This document shows positions 1-10,055 of a stretch of 64,000 nt of DNA, piece after piece. The notes below the pieces were generated by a model. That model saw only the letters and a list, made by a program, of their open reading frames with translations. It searched no databases and was not told the DNA's origin. Position 1 is the first letter of the stretch. Each line of letters opens with the position of its first letter. The translations under genes and the position numbers were made by a program. Source of the stretch: CAVVJA01 sp963801715 (GTDB lineage Bacteria > Actinomycetota > Actinomycetes > Mycobacteriales > Jatrophihabitantaceae); assembly GCA_963801715.1 (NCBI GenBank), contig CAWDGB010000003.1, forward strand, positions 1 to 64,000, written 5' to 3'.

Positions 1-396
1 TTTAGGTCCTGCGTTACCTCCTGCGCAGGATTCGTATCCCGTCTGCACCCGTGGATCCTTGAGTTGCGCTCGACATCGGCCGGTGCTTCGGGCATTGCAT
101 CGTCGCGTCGCGGACGCCAACCAAGATCGTCCGAGGACGAGACGGGCGGTCTTGTCGTTTCTGGGATTCTTCTTCTGCTTCCGGCGCACCAGTGCGGGTT
201 TTCACTCCACACCGCCGCCTAACGGTGTGCAGCGGACAGCCAAAGGCATGCTCGCCCTGCCGCCCCCCGCCTGGATCGTGCCCTATTATCAGGGCCCAGC
301 ATCAGGGATCATCCAGCCGCGTCGGCTGTCGATCCGCACGGTGCCCAACGGGGGAGCGCGGTCTTTGGGGTCGCGTGGGTGTCAAGGGTGGTCTGA
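1..396. other. No supported gene
   Basis: Open frames exist on both strands, but none shows a recognisable domain, a convincing ribosome binding site or a consistent protein-like composition. The stretch precedes a damaged secreted-protein gene and may hold its promoter or the end of another eroded gene. I see no tRNA, repeat or strong hairpin here. Confidence 0.4.
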
Positions 397-935
397 ATGT
401 GTACATCGATCCGTGTTGCTGTCCGAACGTTGCGCCTGCGGCAGTGGATCGTCGTAGGCGCGGCATTCGTCCTGCTCGATCGGGCTGCTTGTCGTCACGG
501 GTGAGCCGACGAGCTCAGGCGCGACCGCGAATGCGTGCGGTCCTCCTGTTACCAGCATGATCGCGTGCGAGAACACCGTGCCCGGAGAACGGACCAGCGA
601 CTGGCAGGTGTCCGGAGTAGGCGACTCGACGATCCCGGGTTTCGCGACGTCGATGAGCGTCAACGTTGGCGACCCTGTGTTCTTCAAGATCAATACTCCA
701 GCGACGAGCTACCACATCGACATCCTTCGGATGGGTTATTACCAAGGAAACGGCGCCCGCAAGGTCGCGGCCGGATTAACGCCATCCGCAGCGCTTCCCC
801 AAAATCAACCGGCCTGCCCGACCGACTCATCGACCGGTCTCATCGACTGCGGCAACTCGGCAGTGTCCGCGTCGTGGACCGTGCCGACGACAGCCGTGTC
901 AGGCGTATATCTCGCCCACCTGGTACGCAACGACA
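397..935 (+). pseudogene. Fragment of secreted N,N-dimethylformamidase-like protein
   Basis: An ATG at 397 opens a basic then hydrophobic signal-peptide-like stretch (RQWIVVGAAFVLL). The frame breaks near 470-490. The next frame carries a conserved segment with PPVTSMIACENTVPG, SDWQVSGVGDSTIPGFAT and YHIDILRMGYYQGNGARKVA. This matches, from memory, the N-terminal Ig-like part of actinobacterial secreted proteins annotated as N,N-dimethylformamidase beta-subunit-like. The frame is lost again after AHLVRND near 930, and I cannot find the large C-terminal domain downstream. It is therefore a truncated, frame-broken remnant. The family assignment is moderately secure and the substrate is unknown. 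Confidence 0.5.
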
Positions 936-1915
936 CGGTGGTCCCGGCGCGGCCCATTCAGGCCCTGCTGCGGCAACTACTGCGTCGGCGGCGTCCATTG
1001 CGGCTCCTCTGGGTAATGCGTCATATTTCCCCCGTCTCGTCTGGTTTCCCCGTCTCGTCCGGTCCGAGAGCGTACCGCTGGCACCGACACCGGCCTAATG
1101 GGTCATCGGCACGCCATTCGCGCAGCCGAGGCACATATTGCGCCGATCTCGGGCGTGTGCCAGGTCAGCGTTTTCAAATGTTGTAGGGGCAGAGTGGGCG
1201 GGAAGTCGGCCGGTGGGCGTCATACATCCTTCAGCTCACCGGGCCGGCCTCCACGGCCGGGTTCATCCGGGCGGGGCGTCCTTCTGCTTGGCAGCCCGCG
1301 GGGCAAGGTCGCGGCGATCTGCGCCGGATCTTGCGATCGGACAGAACGGTCTGTACTGGGTGGCCCGGCCAGGAGACGGGCAGGGAGAAACGCGAGTGGC
1401 CCGAGCCGTGGACCGATGGCGCGCAGCAGCGCTGGCAGGTATTCCTGATGCAGTGACGGTCGCAACACACAAAGGACAAGCCTCATGGACATCCGCGCCG
1501 CTGAATTAACAGGAGACGATGTCGGCCAGACCGTGAAGAGCCACTCCGGCGACGGTTGCGCGCGCGTGATTCACAGAGCGCGCGGATAGCCAGGCTTCAT
1601 AGAGCGAACCAGACCGGTTGACCGAGGTGCCGACAACCGCCCGTCACGGCTACTCGTCCGACATGACTGATGCCGTTGCGCGAGTACCGATCGGCGGGTT
1701 GCATATCGTCGTCAGACGCCAGATACTCGGCCCGGTCGACAGTCCGGACCACGTCGCATGGGCTAGTGGTCATGTGCACACGGGGGAGGGCGGCATCGCT
1801 GCGGGCCACCAGGTCCCGCAGACGGTTTCAACGCAGGCAACGGCGGTTACGTCGTCACAGCGAAAAATACCGCGACACGATTCCGCATGTTCGAGCACAC
1901 GTACCGGGGGAACAC
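936..1915. other. Eroded intergenic stretch, no intact gene
   Basis: Nearly 1 kb between two damaged secreted-protein genes. Open frames on the plus strand (for example 1138-1509) lack recognisable domains. A short run ending with a stop near 1920 (GYVVTAKNTATRFRMFEHTY) looks protein-like and may be the tail of another lost gene, but it is too short to assign. Nothing else is supported. Confidence 0.35.
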
Positions 1916-3635
1916 GTGACACGTCATCTGTCGCAACGGACACGTCGACGCACAACTGCTGCCGCTTTGGCAACTATCGCGGCGCTCGCCAGCTTCACAG
2001 CCGTGGAGTTGTCCCACGCAGACGCGGTGGCATCGTTCGGCATCGACGTCAAGGTATCCGTGCACCAGCAGCTATGGGCATCGAGCATCGTCTCGCCGTA
2101 CTTTTCGACCAATGCGGATGACGAGCTGCTTCTCGGCGTTCATCGATTCCGACGGTCCGGATCAGGCTGATAGTCAATCAATCGCGTCGGTCGACGGCGC
2201 GGGCCTGAACTGGACCCTGCGCGAGCGCAGCAACGACCAGGCTGGCACGTCGGAGATCTGGCAGGCAACGGCTGCCGACAGCTGCGCAATGTCAATGTCG
2301 TCGCGCGTCGAGCCAGCGGCAACTACCAAGGTTCGATCACCGTGGTCGGCTTCACTGGCGCGTCCACCAGCGTCGATACCGCGGTGGCGGCTGCGAGCGG
2401 TCCGAGCGGGGCGCCGACCGTTTCGTTGACGACGACCGCCGATAACGCGTGGGTCTGGGCGACCGGTGATCGACTGGGACCACGCAATCGCTCGGCTGCT
2501 GGAAGACGATGTCACCCTTGTCGACCAATACGTCGGCGTGCTGACCGGTGACACGTATTGCGACCGAGTACGCGGACGCGAAGATGACCCCGGCCGGCAG
2601 CACCGTCACCGTCGATGCCTACGGACCGATAACTGACCGGTGGAACATGGCGGCCGTCGAGGTACTGCCCGCCGACGGTGGGGCGCCACCTTCGGACACG
2701 GCAGCGCCGACCGACACCGGCTCGACCGTCGGATACGGCGCCGCCGCCGGACACCGGCTCGCCCTCGGACACGACAACCCCGAGCGACACCGCGACGCCA
2801 AGCGACACCGCGTCCCCGTCGACCTCCGACACCCCGTCGTCGGATACCTCGACGCCGCAGGGCGCACCGACTCCCACACCTACCACTAGCCAACCGGGAA
2901 AGGTGATCTTCTCGGATGACTTCGCCGGGACGAGTTTGAGTTCGGCGTGGACGGTGATCTCTCGGCACGGGGAGTACTCGCAGCAAGAAACCGAGTGCAA
3001 CGTGCCGGGGCAGGTGTCGGTGGATGACGGGTTGACCATCACCGCGATCGCCAAGCCGACGGTATGCGGCGATTTCAACCTCGACGGCAGTGTGCGGCAT
3101 GCGCCGCAGAGCTGGCCGTACGCGACAGGTGACATTCAGTGGAACACGTTCGACTTCACCTACGGCACACTGACCTACCGGGCCCGGTTCCCGGGCCCGG
3201 ACACCAGCACCTGGCCGGCGATCTGGCTGATGGACGGGCAGTGCCAACAGACAACAAGGTCACCGCGGACGTCGACTACGACACATGCCCGCAGCTGATG
3301 ACCGCGGCCTACGAGAGATGGACACCACCGAGTGCTACAGCGGGAACTGGTGCCAGCTGGCGCTGGCCCAAAACGGGTCCTTCCCACACTGCGACTACAG
3401 CAGCCGCACCGATACCAACTGGCACACCTACACCGTGACTTGGCGGCCGGGCTATGTCGGGATGGATGTGGATGGGCAATCCACCGGCTGTAGCTACAGC
3501 GCCGCGGACGGCTACACCATCCCGTCCACACCGATGTTCCTGATCATCCAGATCCAGACCGGCGGCGTCGGTGGCACCCCCGCCAACCTGCCCGCCACCC
3601 TGCAAGTCTCCCACGTCACCGTCACCCAACCCTGA
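1916..3635 (+). pseudogene. Secreted GH16 beta-glucanase-like gene, multiply frameshifted
   Basis: Read across frames, this is one modular gene. It starts with GTG 1916 and a signal peptide (TAAALATIAALASF). An N-terminal beta-sandwich-type domain lies at about 1990-2690 (for example QSIASVDGAGLNWTLRER and SLTTTADNAWVW). A Thr/Ser/Pro/Asp linker follows at about 2690-2885, then a GH16 catalytic domain at about 2890-3635. The GH16 signature ExDxxE is visible as EMDTTE near 3315, and the conserved GTLTYRARFPGPDTSTWPAI block lies just upstream. The protein would be an extracellular endo-beta-glucanase-type hydrolase. At least six frame changes (near 2130, 2275, 2475, 2545, 2740, 3245 and 3315) break it. 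Residue-level conservation between the breaks is good, so either decay is recent or some breaks are base-calling errors. Confidence 0.7.
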
Positions 3636-3666
3636 CCAGGCAACGCCGGGATCACGGCAGTGAACC

Positions 3667-3950
3667 TCAACCCGTGCGGCGTGCCGCCACCCGTCGGCCC
3701 GTCCCAACCCGGGCCGGCGTCGCAGACCTGGTCGTCGAGGAAGATCGATACGCAGAAGTTGAGGCGGCGTTCGTGCCGATGACGACGTCATTGAATGCGG
3801 TCGCCGGCGCTGAATAGACGGTGTTCGGACCCAGCACGGCCGGGTTCTTGGGTGCCCGCGCGTACAAGCCAGCGATGAACGGCGATGCCACGATCGTACC
3901 ATCGGCAATGCGCGCCGGTCCGGCAATGCGGGGCTGATGCTCGCACCTCA
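3667..3950 (-). pseudogene. C-terminal fragment of S53 (sedolisin-like) peptidase
   Basis: On the minus strand the sequence reads VASPFIAGLYARAPKN, then FNDVVIGTNAAS, and after a frame change DDQVCDAGPGWDGPTGGGTP. The last part matches the GxGWDGPTGxGTP calcium-site region at the end of sedolisin-type serine peptidases, and the first part sits where the catalytic GTSxxSP motif belongs. Here the catalytic Ser position reads Ile (DGTIVASP). The N-terminal pro-domain and most of the catalytic domain are missing. It is a remnant, convergent with the GH16 remnant. Confidence 0.55.
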
Positions 3951-4143
3951 GGCTAGTGCCTTGAGTCGCTCGATCAGGTCGACCTTGAGCGGGATCCGGA
4001 AGTCCGCGGCCAGGGGTGTCGTACGCCTCTTGGTTGTTGCGGAGCAGGTCACGTAACTCCGCGTCGAGCTGGTCAGCCCCCCGCTCGAACTTGTGGGCGC
4101 GGTCCAGATCATCACGACGCTTCCACGGGGAACGCGCATCCAT
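3948..4143 (-). pseudogene. Short unknown gene remnant
   Basis: From an ATG at 4143 the minus strand reads a charged helical stretch (RRDDLDRAHKFERGADQLD, then LRDLLRNNQEAYD). A frame change near 4015 leads to ADFRIPLKVDLIERLKALA and a stop. The composition looks like real protein in both pieces. I do not recognise the family. It lies between the S53 remnant and the divergent UDP-xylose synthase gene. Confidence 0.3.
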
Positions 4144-4254
4144 GTAAGCGGACCCAGTCGCTCGGCGGGCCTTCGCCAGCTGGCTGGCCGCCCACCGGCG
4201 TCGCGAACCCGCTGACGTGGCAACAGCTAACGCGGGTCTGACACCATCTTGCGC

Positions 4255-5238
4255 ATGGCATCCGCCCTCCTCGAACCCCGTCGACGCATCCTGGTCACCG
4301 GTGGCGCTGGCTTTATCGGATCGCACCTCTGCCGGAAGCTGCTGGATGTCGGGCATGAAGTGCTGGTAGTCGACAACTACTACTCCGGCACCCGTGCCAA
4401 CGTTGCGCATCTGATCGAGCATCCTCAGTTCGAGATGATGCGCCACGATGTGACGTTCCCGCTCTACGTTGAGGTCGACCAGATCTACCACTTGGCCTGC
4501 CCAGCTTCGCCGATCTTCTACCAGCGCGACCCCGTCCAAACGACCAAGACATCCGTGCACGGGTCAATCAATATGCTCGGACTAGCAAAGCGGACCCACG
4601 CTCGCATCCTCCTGGCCTCCACGTCGGAGGTCTATGGCGACCCGCAGGTACACCCGCAACCGGAATCCTACTGGGGGCACGTCAATCCGATCGGCTCGCG
4701 TTCGTGCTATGACGAGGGCAAGCGTTGTGCCGAAACACTATTCTTCGATTACCGGCGGCAGCATGGCATGCCGATCAAGGTGGCTCGGATTTTCAACACC
4801 TTCGGCCCGGCGATGCGCCCCGACGACGGAAGGGTCGTCTCGACCTTCATCGTGCAGGCCTTGCGTCAGCAGCCACTAACTGTTTTCGGAGACGGGACGC
4901 AAACCAGGTCGTTCTGCTATGTCGACGATATGGTTGAGGCCCTAATCAGACTGATGGACACCCCCTCTGAAGTCACCGGCCCGATCAACCTCGGCAATCC
5001 ACACGAGTTCACGATGCTCGAACTGGCTCAGAAGGTGATCGAGCTGGTCGGCGACGGCACAATCGAGCACCGACCTCGTCCCGCCGACGATCCGATACAG
5101 CGCCGTCCCGACATCGCGCAGGCTCAGGAGTTGCTGGACTGGAAGCCGACGATCGACCTCGACGAGGGTCTCGTCCGAACCGTCGATTACTTCCGCGAGC
5201 TACTCGACACAAGGGGCAGATCAGATAAATCCACGTAA
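4255..5238 (+). CDS. UDP-glucuronate decarboxylase (UDP-xylose synthase)
   Basis: Cytoplasmic extended short-chain dehydrogenase of 327 residues that converts UDP-glucuronate to UDP-xylose with bound NAD. The Rossmann motif GGAGFIGSHL lies at residues 16-25. The active-site YxxxK is YDEGK near residue 152. The family blocks PASPIFYQRDPVQT and FNTFGPAM are present, as is the R-S-F-C-Y-V-D-D block typical of UXS-type enzymes. I prefer ATG 4255 over an upstream in-frame TTG at 4249 because the Rossmann strand follows at normal spacing. It opens a nucleotide-sugar gene cluster. No ribosome binding site is obvious, so translation may be leaderless. Confidence 0.88.
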   Translation: MASALLEPRRRILVTGGAGFIGSHLCRKLLDVGHEVLVVDNYYSGTRANVAHLIEHPQFEMMRHDVTFPLYVEVDQIYHLACPASPIFYQRDPVQTTKTSVHGSINMLGLAKRTHARILLASTSEVYGDPQVHPQPESYWGHVNPIGSRSCYDEGKRCAETLFFDYRRQHGMPIKVARIFNTFGPAMRPDDGRVVSTFIVQALRQQPLTVFGDGTQTRSFCYVDDMVEALIRLMDTPSEVTGPINLGNPHEFTMLELAQKVIELVGDGTIEHRPRPADDPIQRRPDIAQAQELLDWKPTIDLDEGLVRTVDYFRELLDTRGRSDKST

Positions 5239-5538
5239 AATTCGCGGATCGTGCCTTTAGTGCCGACTGACGTGCTACTCGGGCGTGTCCGAAATCCGCT
5301 CAGCGCCAGCCAGATGAGGAGATTCGTGCCACCGAAGATATAGGTTTCGTCATTCGCTACGGAGAGGCCGTCGGCATTCGCGGCGGCAACGGCACCGACG
5401 CGAGCACGCCGCTGAAACTGCTCAAGCGCGCGACTCTGCCGTCGAGAGGAGAATCGTCCTCGGTGGCTGCCTGAGCAGCCTGCTCGAGGTCGGCATGGCG
5501 GCTCTGACACCATGGGAGTACATGCGTCCGGGGGAACG
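5239..5538. other. Intergenic, no supported gene
   Basis: About 300 bases between the UDP-xylose synthase gene and the next SDR gene. No open frame here has a credible start and domain. It could hold a promoter for the downstream sugar genes, which then run tightly packed to 10690. Confidence 0.4.
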
Positions 5539-6561
5539 ATGCGGATACTGGTTGCTGGGGATCGCGGCTACATAGGCGCCGTGCTCGTGCCATTCCTGCA
5601 AGGGCATGGTCACAACGTGGTCGGGCTCGACGCCGAGTGGTACGAGTCTTGCGATTTCGGACCGGCACCGGCACCGTACGAGCGCAGGCGCGGCGACATT
5701 CGGGATGTCAAGCCCGATGAACTGGAGGGGCTGGACGCCGTAGTTAACCTGGCGGCGATTTCCAATGACCCGGTCGGCTACCTCAGGCCCGCAGCCACAT
5801 TCTCGGTCAATGCCGCAGGCGCGATCCACCTTGCCGAGGTCACGAAGCAGGCTGGCGTTCCGCGATATCTGTTCTCGTCATCATGCTCGCTGTACGGCGC
5901 AGCCGGTGACGCCGCGGTCGACGAGCGGAGCGCATTCAACCCGGTGACGCCGTACGGCGAGAGCAAGGTCCTCGCGGAAGCGGGCATAGCGAAGTTGGCC
6001 GACGACGATTTCAGTCCGAGCTATCTGCGCAACGCAACGGCCTACGGGTCTTCGCCGCGCCTACGGGCGGACATCGTCGTCAACAACCTCACCGGCGCGG
6101 CCCTGACGCGCGGCGAGGTGCGACTGCAGTCCGACGGCACGCCGTGGCGCCCGCTAGTGCATGTCGAGGACATATCTCGGGCCTTTCTTGCCGTGCTCGA
6201 AGCACCGCGCGAGGCGATACACAACCAGTCGTTCAACGTCGGGCGGGATGCGGATGTCGTGCAGATCCGTACGATTGCCGAGCAGGTCGCGGAGGTGACT
6301 GGCGCACCGGTTACCTTTGCGGCGCATGCCGGGCCGGACAAGCGCGACTACCGCGTCGACTTCGGCAAGGTCAAGCGGCTACTGCCGGCATTTCAGCCTG
6401 CCTGGACTGTGCGCGACGGCATTCACGAACTCGCTCGCGACATGTCTGAGCGGCAGTTGACCCTAGAGGACTTCGAGGGGCCGAGGTTCGTCCGGTTGAT
6501 GCGCGTCCAGGATCTGATCAAGTCTGGACATCTCGACGACGACCTGCGGTTGCGCCAATGA
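5539..6561 (+). CDS. NAD-dependent epimerase/dehydratase (SDR, nucleotide sugar)
   Basis: Extended SDR enzyme of 340 residues. The GxxGxxG motif is GDRGYIG at residues 7-13, the active-site YxxxK is YGESK near 139-143, and the family Ser-Ser-Cys block lies just upstream of it. Substrate is probably a nucleoside-diphosphate hexose, since the gene overlaps a sugar C-methyltransferase and sits beside a glucose-1-phosphate cytidylyltransferase. I chose ATG 5539, preceded by GGGGGAAC, over the in-frame ATG 5512 because the Rossmann strand begins immediately after it. The stop TGA overlaps the next ATG (ATGA), which indicates translational coupling. The exact reaction (4-epimerase, 4,6-dehydratase or 4-ketoreductase) cannot be fixed from sequence. 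Confidence 0.8.
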   Translation: MRILVAGDRGYIGAVLVPFLQGHGHNVVGLDAEWYESCDFGPAPAPYERRRGDIRDVKPDELEGLDAVVNLAAISNDPVGYLRPAATFSVNAAGAIHLAEVTKQAGVPRYLFSSSCSLYGAAGDAAVDERSAFNPVTPYGESKVLAEAGIAKLADDDFSPSYLRNATAYGSSPRLRADIVVNNLTGAALTRGEVRLQSDGTPWRPLVHVEDISRAFLAVLEAPREAIHNQSFNVGRDADVVQIRTIAEQVAEVTGAPVTFAAHAGPDKRDYRVDFGKVKRLLPAFQPAWTVRDGIHELARDMSERQLTLEDFEGPRFVRLMRVQDLIKSGHLDDDLRLRQ

Positions 6562-7787
6562 GCACGCCTAGCTGCCGCCTGTGCGGCGCTCCGCTGACCC
6601 ACACGTTCGTGGACCTTGGTATGTCCCCGCCATGCGAGAGCTACCTGAGCAGCGGTGAGCTCGACGACGGCGAGACGTTCTATCCCCTGCACGTGCGCGT
6701 CTGTGCTGTTTGCCTGCTCGTACAGCTGCCCGCTTATCTCACGCCCGACGAGATCTTCAGTCATTACGCCTACTTCGCTTCGTACAGCGATTCCTGGGTG
6801 GAGCACGCGCGGCGGTTCGTCGTTGCGGCGGTTGACCGCCTCGGCCTCGGTAACGATTCGTTCGTCGTCGAGGTCGCCAGCAACGACGGCTACCTCCTAC
6901 AGCACGCTGTTGCGCTAGGCATCCGGTCACTCGGCGTGGAGCCTGCCGCCAATGTCGCAGAAGCAGCGCTCGCCAGGGGCATTGACACCGAAGTTACTTT
7001 CCTCGGCGCCGAGTCGGGCGCCAAGATCGCGGCCGACCACGGTCCGGCTGACTTGGTCGTCGCCAACAATGTATTCGCGCACGTTCCGGACATCGTTGAT
7101 TTCGCCGCCGGATTGCGCGCCCTCGTCTCGGATACTGGCTATGTCACCGTCGAGATCCCACACCTACTGAAGCTTGTCGAGAACCGTGAATACGACACGA
7201 TCTACCATGAGCACTTCTCGTATCTGTCGCTGCTGACAACCCAACGTGCGCTGACCACGGCCGGGCTGACCGTAGTCGATGTTGAGGAACTACCCACTCA
7301 CGGCGGATCGTTACGGACCTGGTCGACGCCGAACGCCAGTGCGCCCAAGCCGAGCCCCCGGGTGGAAAAAGTTCTGGCCGACGAACGAGCTGCCGGCCTG
7401 CACACCCTCGAGGGCCACGACGGATTCACGGCGGCTGTCTCCCAGGTCCGGGATGATCTTGTGGAATTCCTCATCGGGGCATCCCGGAAGGGCGCATCGG
7501 TCGCAGGCTACGGAGCTCCCGGGAAAGGCAACACGCTGCTCAACCACTGCGGCATCAGATCCGACCTGCTCGGCTTCACGGTCGACCGGAACCCGTTCAA
7601 GCAGGGCAAGTACCTGCCGGGCACTCACATACCGATCTATCACCCGGACCGGCTGGCGGAAGTCAAGCCCGACTACATCCTGATCCTGCCATGGAACCTA
7701 CGCACTGAGATCAGCGAGCAGCTGGCGTACGCACGCGACTGGGGCGCACACCTCGTCGTCCCGCTACCCAGGCTAGACGTGTTCTGA
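6558..7787 (+). CDS. NDP-hexose C-methyltransferase (TylC3/NovU-like)
   Basis: SAM-dependent C-methyltransferase of 409 residues with the three-part family architecture. An N-terminal zinc-type Cys motif (CRLCG near residue 6, CAVC near 52) is followed by a Rossmann methyltransferase core with VVEVASNDGYLLQ, and then a C-terminal domain with VAGYGAPGKGNTLLN. The catalytic Glu-His pair seen in this family is present in YHEHFSYLS. Such enzymes methylate carbon 3 of 4-keto-6-deoxy nucleotide sugars, giving branched sugars. It overlaps the upstream SDR gene by four bases and is followed 20 bases later by the cytidylyltransferase gene. Confidence 0.85.
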   Translation: MSTPSCRLCGAPLTHTFVDLGMSPPCESYLSSGELDDGETFYPLHVRVCAVCLLVQLPAYLTPDEIFSHYAYFASYSDSWVEHARRFVVAAVDRLGLGNDSFVVEVASNDGYLLQHAVALGIRSLGVEPAANVAEAALARGIDTEVTFLGAESGAKIAADHGPADLVVANNVFAHVPDIVDFAAGLRALVSDTGYVTVEIPHLLKLVENREYDTIYHEHFSYLSLLTTQRALTTAGLTVVDVEELPTHGGSLRTWSTPNASAPKPSPRVEKVLADERAAGLHTLEGHDGFTAAVSQVRDDLVEFLIGASRKGASVAGYGAPGKGNTLLNHCGIRSDLLGFTVDRNPFKQGKYLPGTHIPIYHPDRLAEVKPDYILILPWNLRTEISEQLAYARDWGAHLVVPLPRLDVF

Positions 7788-7807
7788 CGAACGACGGAGG
7801 GGGAGCT

Positions 7808-8659
7808 ATGAAGGTCGTCTTGTTCTGCGGGGGATTGGGTCTACGCATGCGCCCGACCGAGGACTCGGCACCAAAGCCGATGATGCCGATTGGCCATCGA
7901 CCCGTTCTCTGGCATGTGATGCGGTACTACGCGCACTTCGGACATCGAGAATTTATCCTTTGTCTCGGCTACGGCGGGAAAGCAGTCAAGGATTACTTCC
8001 TCGACTACCGGGAGGCCGAGTCGAATGATTTCGTCCTCAGCGAGGCCGGTCGGAGGATAGAGTTGCTAAGCAGCGACATCGGTGATTGGCGGATCACCTT
8101 TGTCGACACCGGTCTCGATACTGCGATAGGTGAGCGTCTGCGCCGGATACGCAAGTATCTCGGTGACGACGAGATGTTCCTCGCCAACTACGGGGACGTT
8201 CTCACGGACGCACCGATGGACGATATCATCCAGCAAGTTGCGGCAACTGATGCCGTTGGCAGCATCCTCGCCGTGAAGCCGCAGGACTCATTTCACGTTC
8301 TCGACATCGACGGCAGTTCGCGGATCACGAACCTCACGCCGGTTGCCGAGATGAGCATGCGCATCAACGGCGGATACTTCGTCCTTCGACAGGACATCTT
8401 CGACTACCTCAATGAAGGAGAGGACCTTGTCATGGATGCTTGCGTGCGGGCAGCGAAAGACGGCCGCATGCTGGCCATTCCTTATGACGGCTTCTGGGCA
8501 CCGATGGACACATTGAAGGAACGTTCGGCGCTCGAGCGTCGCTATTTCACGGGCGACAGCCCGTGGATGTTGTGGAACGGAAAGGGGACCCACGAGGACA
8601 GTCCGCCGATGCCGACCCTGGTCCCGGGCCTGGCACCGACTGTGCCCGGACATGCGTGA
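7808..8659 (+). CDS. rfbF: Glucose-1-phosphate cytidylyltransferase
   Basis: Nucleotidyltransferase of 283 residues that makes CDP-glucose from CTP and glucose-1-phosphate. The N-terminal nucleotide-binding loop GGLGLRMRPT and the KPMMPIGHRPVLWHVMRYY block are typical of RfbF. Further family features are the conserved G-Y-G-G-K-A-V-K-D-Y-F segment and the NYGDVLTD metal-site region. A strong GGAGGGGGAG precedes ATG 7808. It implies a CDP-sugar branch in the cluster, although a recognisable CDP-glucose 4,6-dehydratase partner is not clearly present unless the SDR at 5539 fills that role. Confidence 0.85.
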   Translation: MKVVLFCGGLGLRMRPTEDSAPKPMMPIGHRPVLWHVMRYYAHFGHREFILCLGYGGKAVKDYFLDYREAESNDFVLSEAGRRIELLSSDIGDWRITFVDTGLDTAIGERLRRIRKYLGDDEMFLANYGDVLTDAPMDDIIQQVAATDAVGSILAVKPQDSFHVLDIDGSSRITNLTPVAEMSMRINGGYFVLRQDIFDYLNEGEDLVMDACVRAAKDGRMLAIPYDGFWAPMDTLKERSALERRYFTGDSPWMLWNGKGTHEDSPPMPTLVPGLAPTVPGHA

Positions 8660-8716
8660 TCGGGCGTACCTTGATGCCTTTCTCGAGGCACTCCAAGAGC
8701 GAGCAGGGCCGTTCTT

Positions 8717-10055
8717 ATGAACAATGAGGAGAATGCGCGTAATGGGACACACCGGCGCTCCATGACGGCTTCTGAACGATTGAGCTACCTGATACCAGGT
8801 GGTGCGCACACATACTCGAAGGGCGAGGACCAGTATCCAGACGGGGCTGGCCCCCGTGATCGCACATGGATCCGGCGGTCGTGTGTGGGACGTCGATGGC
8901 AACGAGTACATCGAATACGGTTCGGGTCTGCGCTCGGTGGCGCTCGGTCACGCTCGTTCGGAGGTAGTTGCGGCCGTGCGAGAGCAGCTCGAACGGGGCT
9001 CGAACTTCGTTCGGCCGAGCATCGTTGAGCTTGAGGCTGCTGAGTTGTTCCTCGAAACGGTTCGTAGCGCCGAGATGGTCAAGTTTGCAAAGAACGGCTC
9101 TGATGTGACAACCGCGGCCGTTCGCCTGGCTCGCGCGGTCACCGGGCGGCCGCTGGTCGCGGTTTGCGGCGATCAGCCGTTCTTCTCAACTGATGACTGG
9201 TTCATTGGAACCACTCCTATGGCAGCAGGCATTCCTGGTGCAATCAGCGATCTAACCGTGTCCTTTCCCTACGGTGACTTGGCAGTGACCGAGGACCTGT
9301 TTCAGATGCTCGACGGACAAATTGCCTGCCTGATCCTCGAGGCCACGACGCAGCACGATCCTCCGGAGGAGTACCTCACCGGGCTGCTCGACCTTACGCA
9401 CCGCTATGGCAGTCTGCTCATTTTCGACGAGATGATCGCTGGCTTCCGCCTTTCCGCCTCCGGAGCTCAGGGACTGTTTGGAGTCACCCCTGACCTATCG
9501 ACATTCGGAAAGGCGCTCGGCAACGGTTTCGCCGTATCCGCGCTAGCTGGCCGCCGTGACCTCATGGAACGTGGCGGAATCCGTCACGAGCACGAACGGG
9601 TATTTCTGCTCTCGACGACCCACGGGGCCGAGACGCACGCCCTTGCCGCGGCAATCGCCGTTATGCGGATACACCAGGAAGAGGACGTTCCGGCGCAATT
9701 ACGCCGGCTGGGCCAGCGCCTCGCGGACGGAGTTGCCGAAGTTGCTTCGGCGGCCGGCGTGGGTGATCACCTCATCACTCGCGGACGGCCGGAGAACCTG
9801 GTGTTCGCAACCCTCGACGAGGACTTGAGGCCCTCGCAGCAGTACCGCACGCTGTTCATGCGCCAGCTGATCCTGGGCGGCGTGCTAGGGCCATCCTTCG
9901 TCGTCAGCACGGCGCTGACGGACGACGACATCGATCGCACGATCGACGTCGTCGCCGATGCCTGCGGCATCTATTGCAAGGCACTCGACGCCGGCGATCC
10001 GACGCCCTGGCTGGATGGCCGGCCCATAAAGCCCGTGTTCCGGACATTCGCGTGA
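8717..10055 (+). CDS. GSA-aminomutase-like sugar aminotransferase, one frameshift
   Basis: PLP-dependent class III aminotransferase related to glutamate-1-semialdehyde aminomutase. The N-terminal part (SERLSYLIPGGAHTYSKGED) is in a different frame from the rest. The shift lies near 8840 in a run GGGGCTGGCCCCC, after which GRVWDVDGNEYIEYG and the remainder follow without interruption. The PLP lysine is in STFGKALGNGF. Members in sugar clusters act on keto-sugars or produce small amino compounds, and the true substrate is unknown. The start is uncertain: ATG 8717 or ATG 8762. The stop TGA overlaps the GTG of the deacetylase gene. Because only one base in a homopolymer needs correcting, the gene may be intact in the organism. 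Confidence 0.75.

Noticed and set aside
8652..8720. A 22-codon ORF overlapping both the rfbF stop and the aminotransferase ATG
   Set aside because: The overlaps are neat, but there is no separate ribosome binding site or recognisable motif, and an open run of this length is common by chance in GC-rich DNA.
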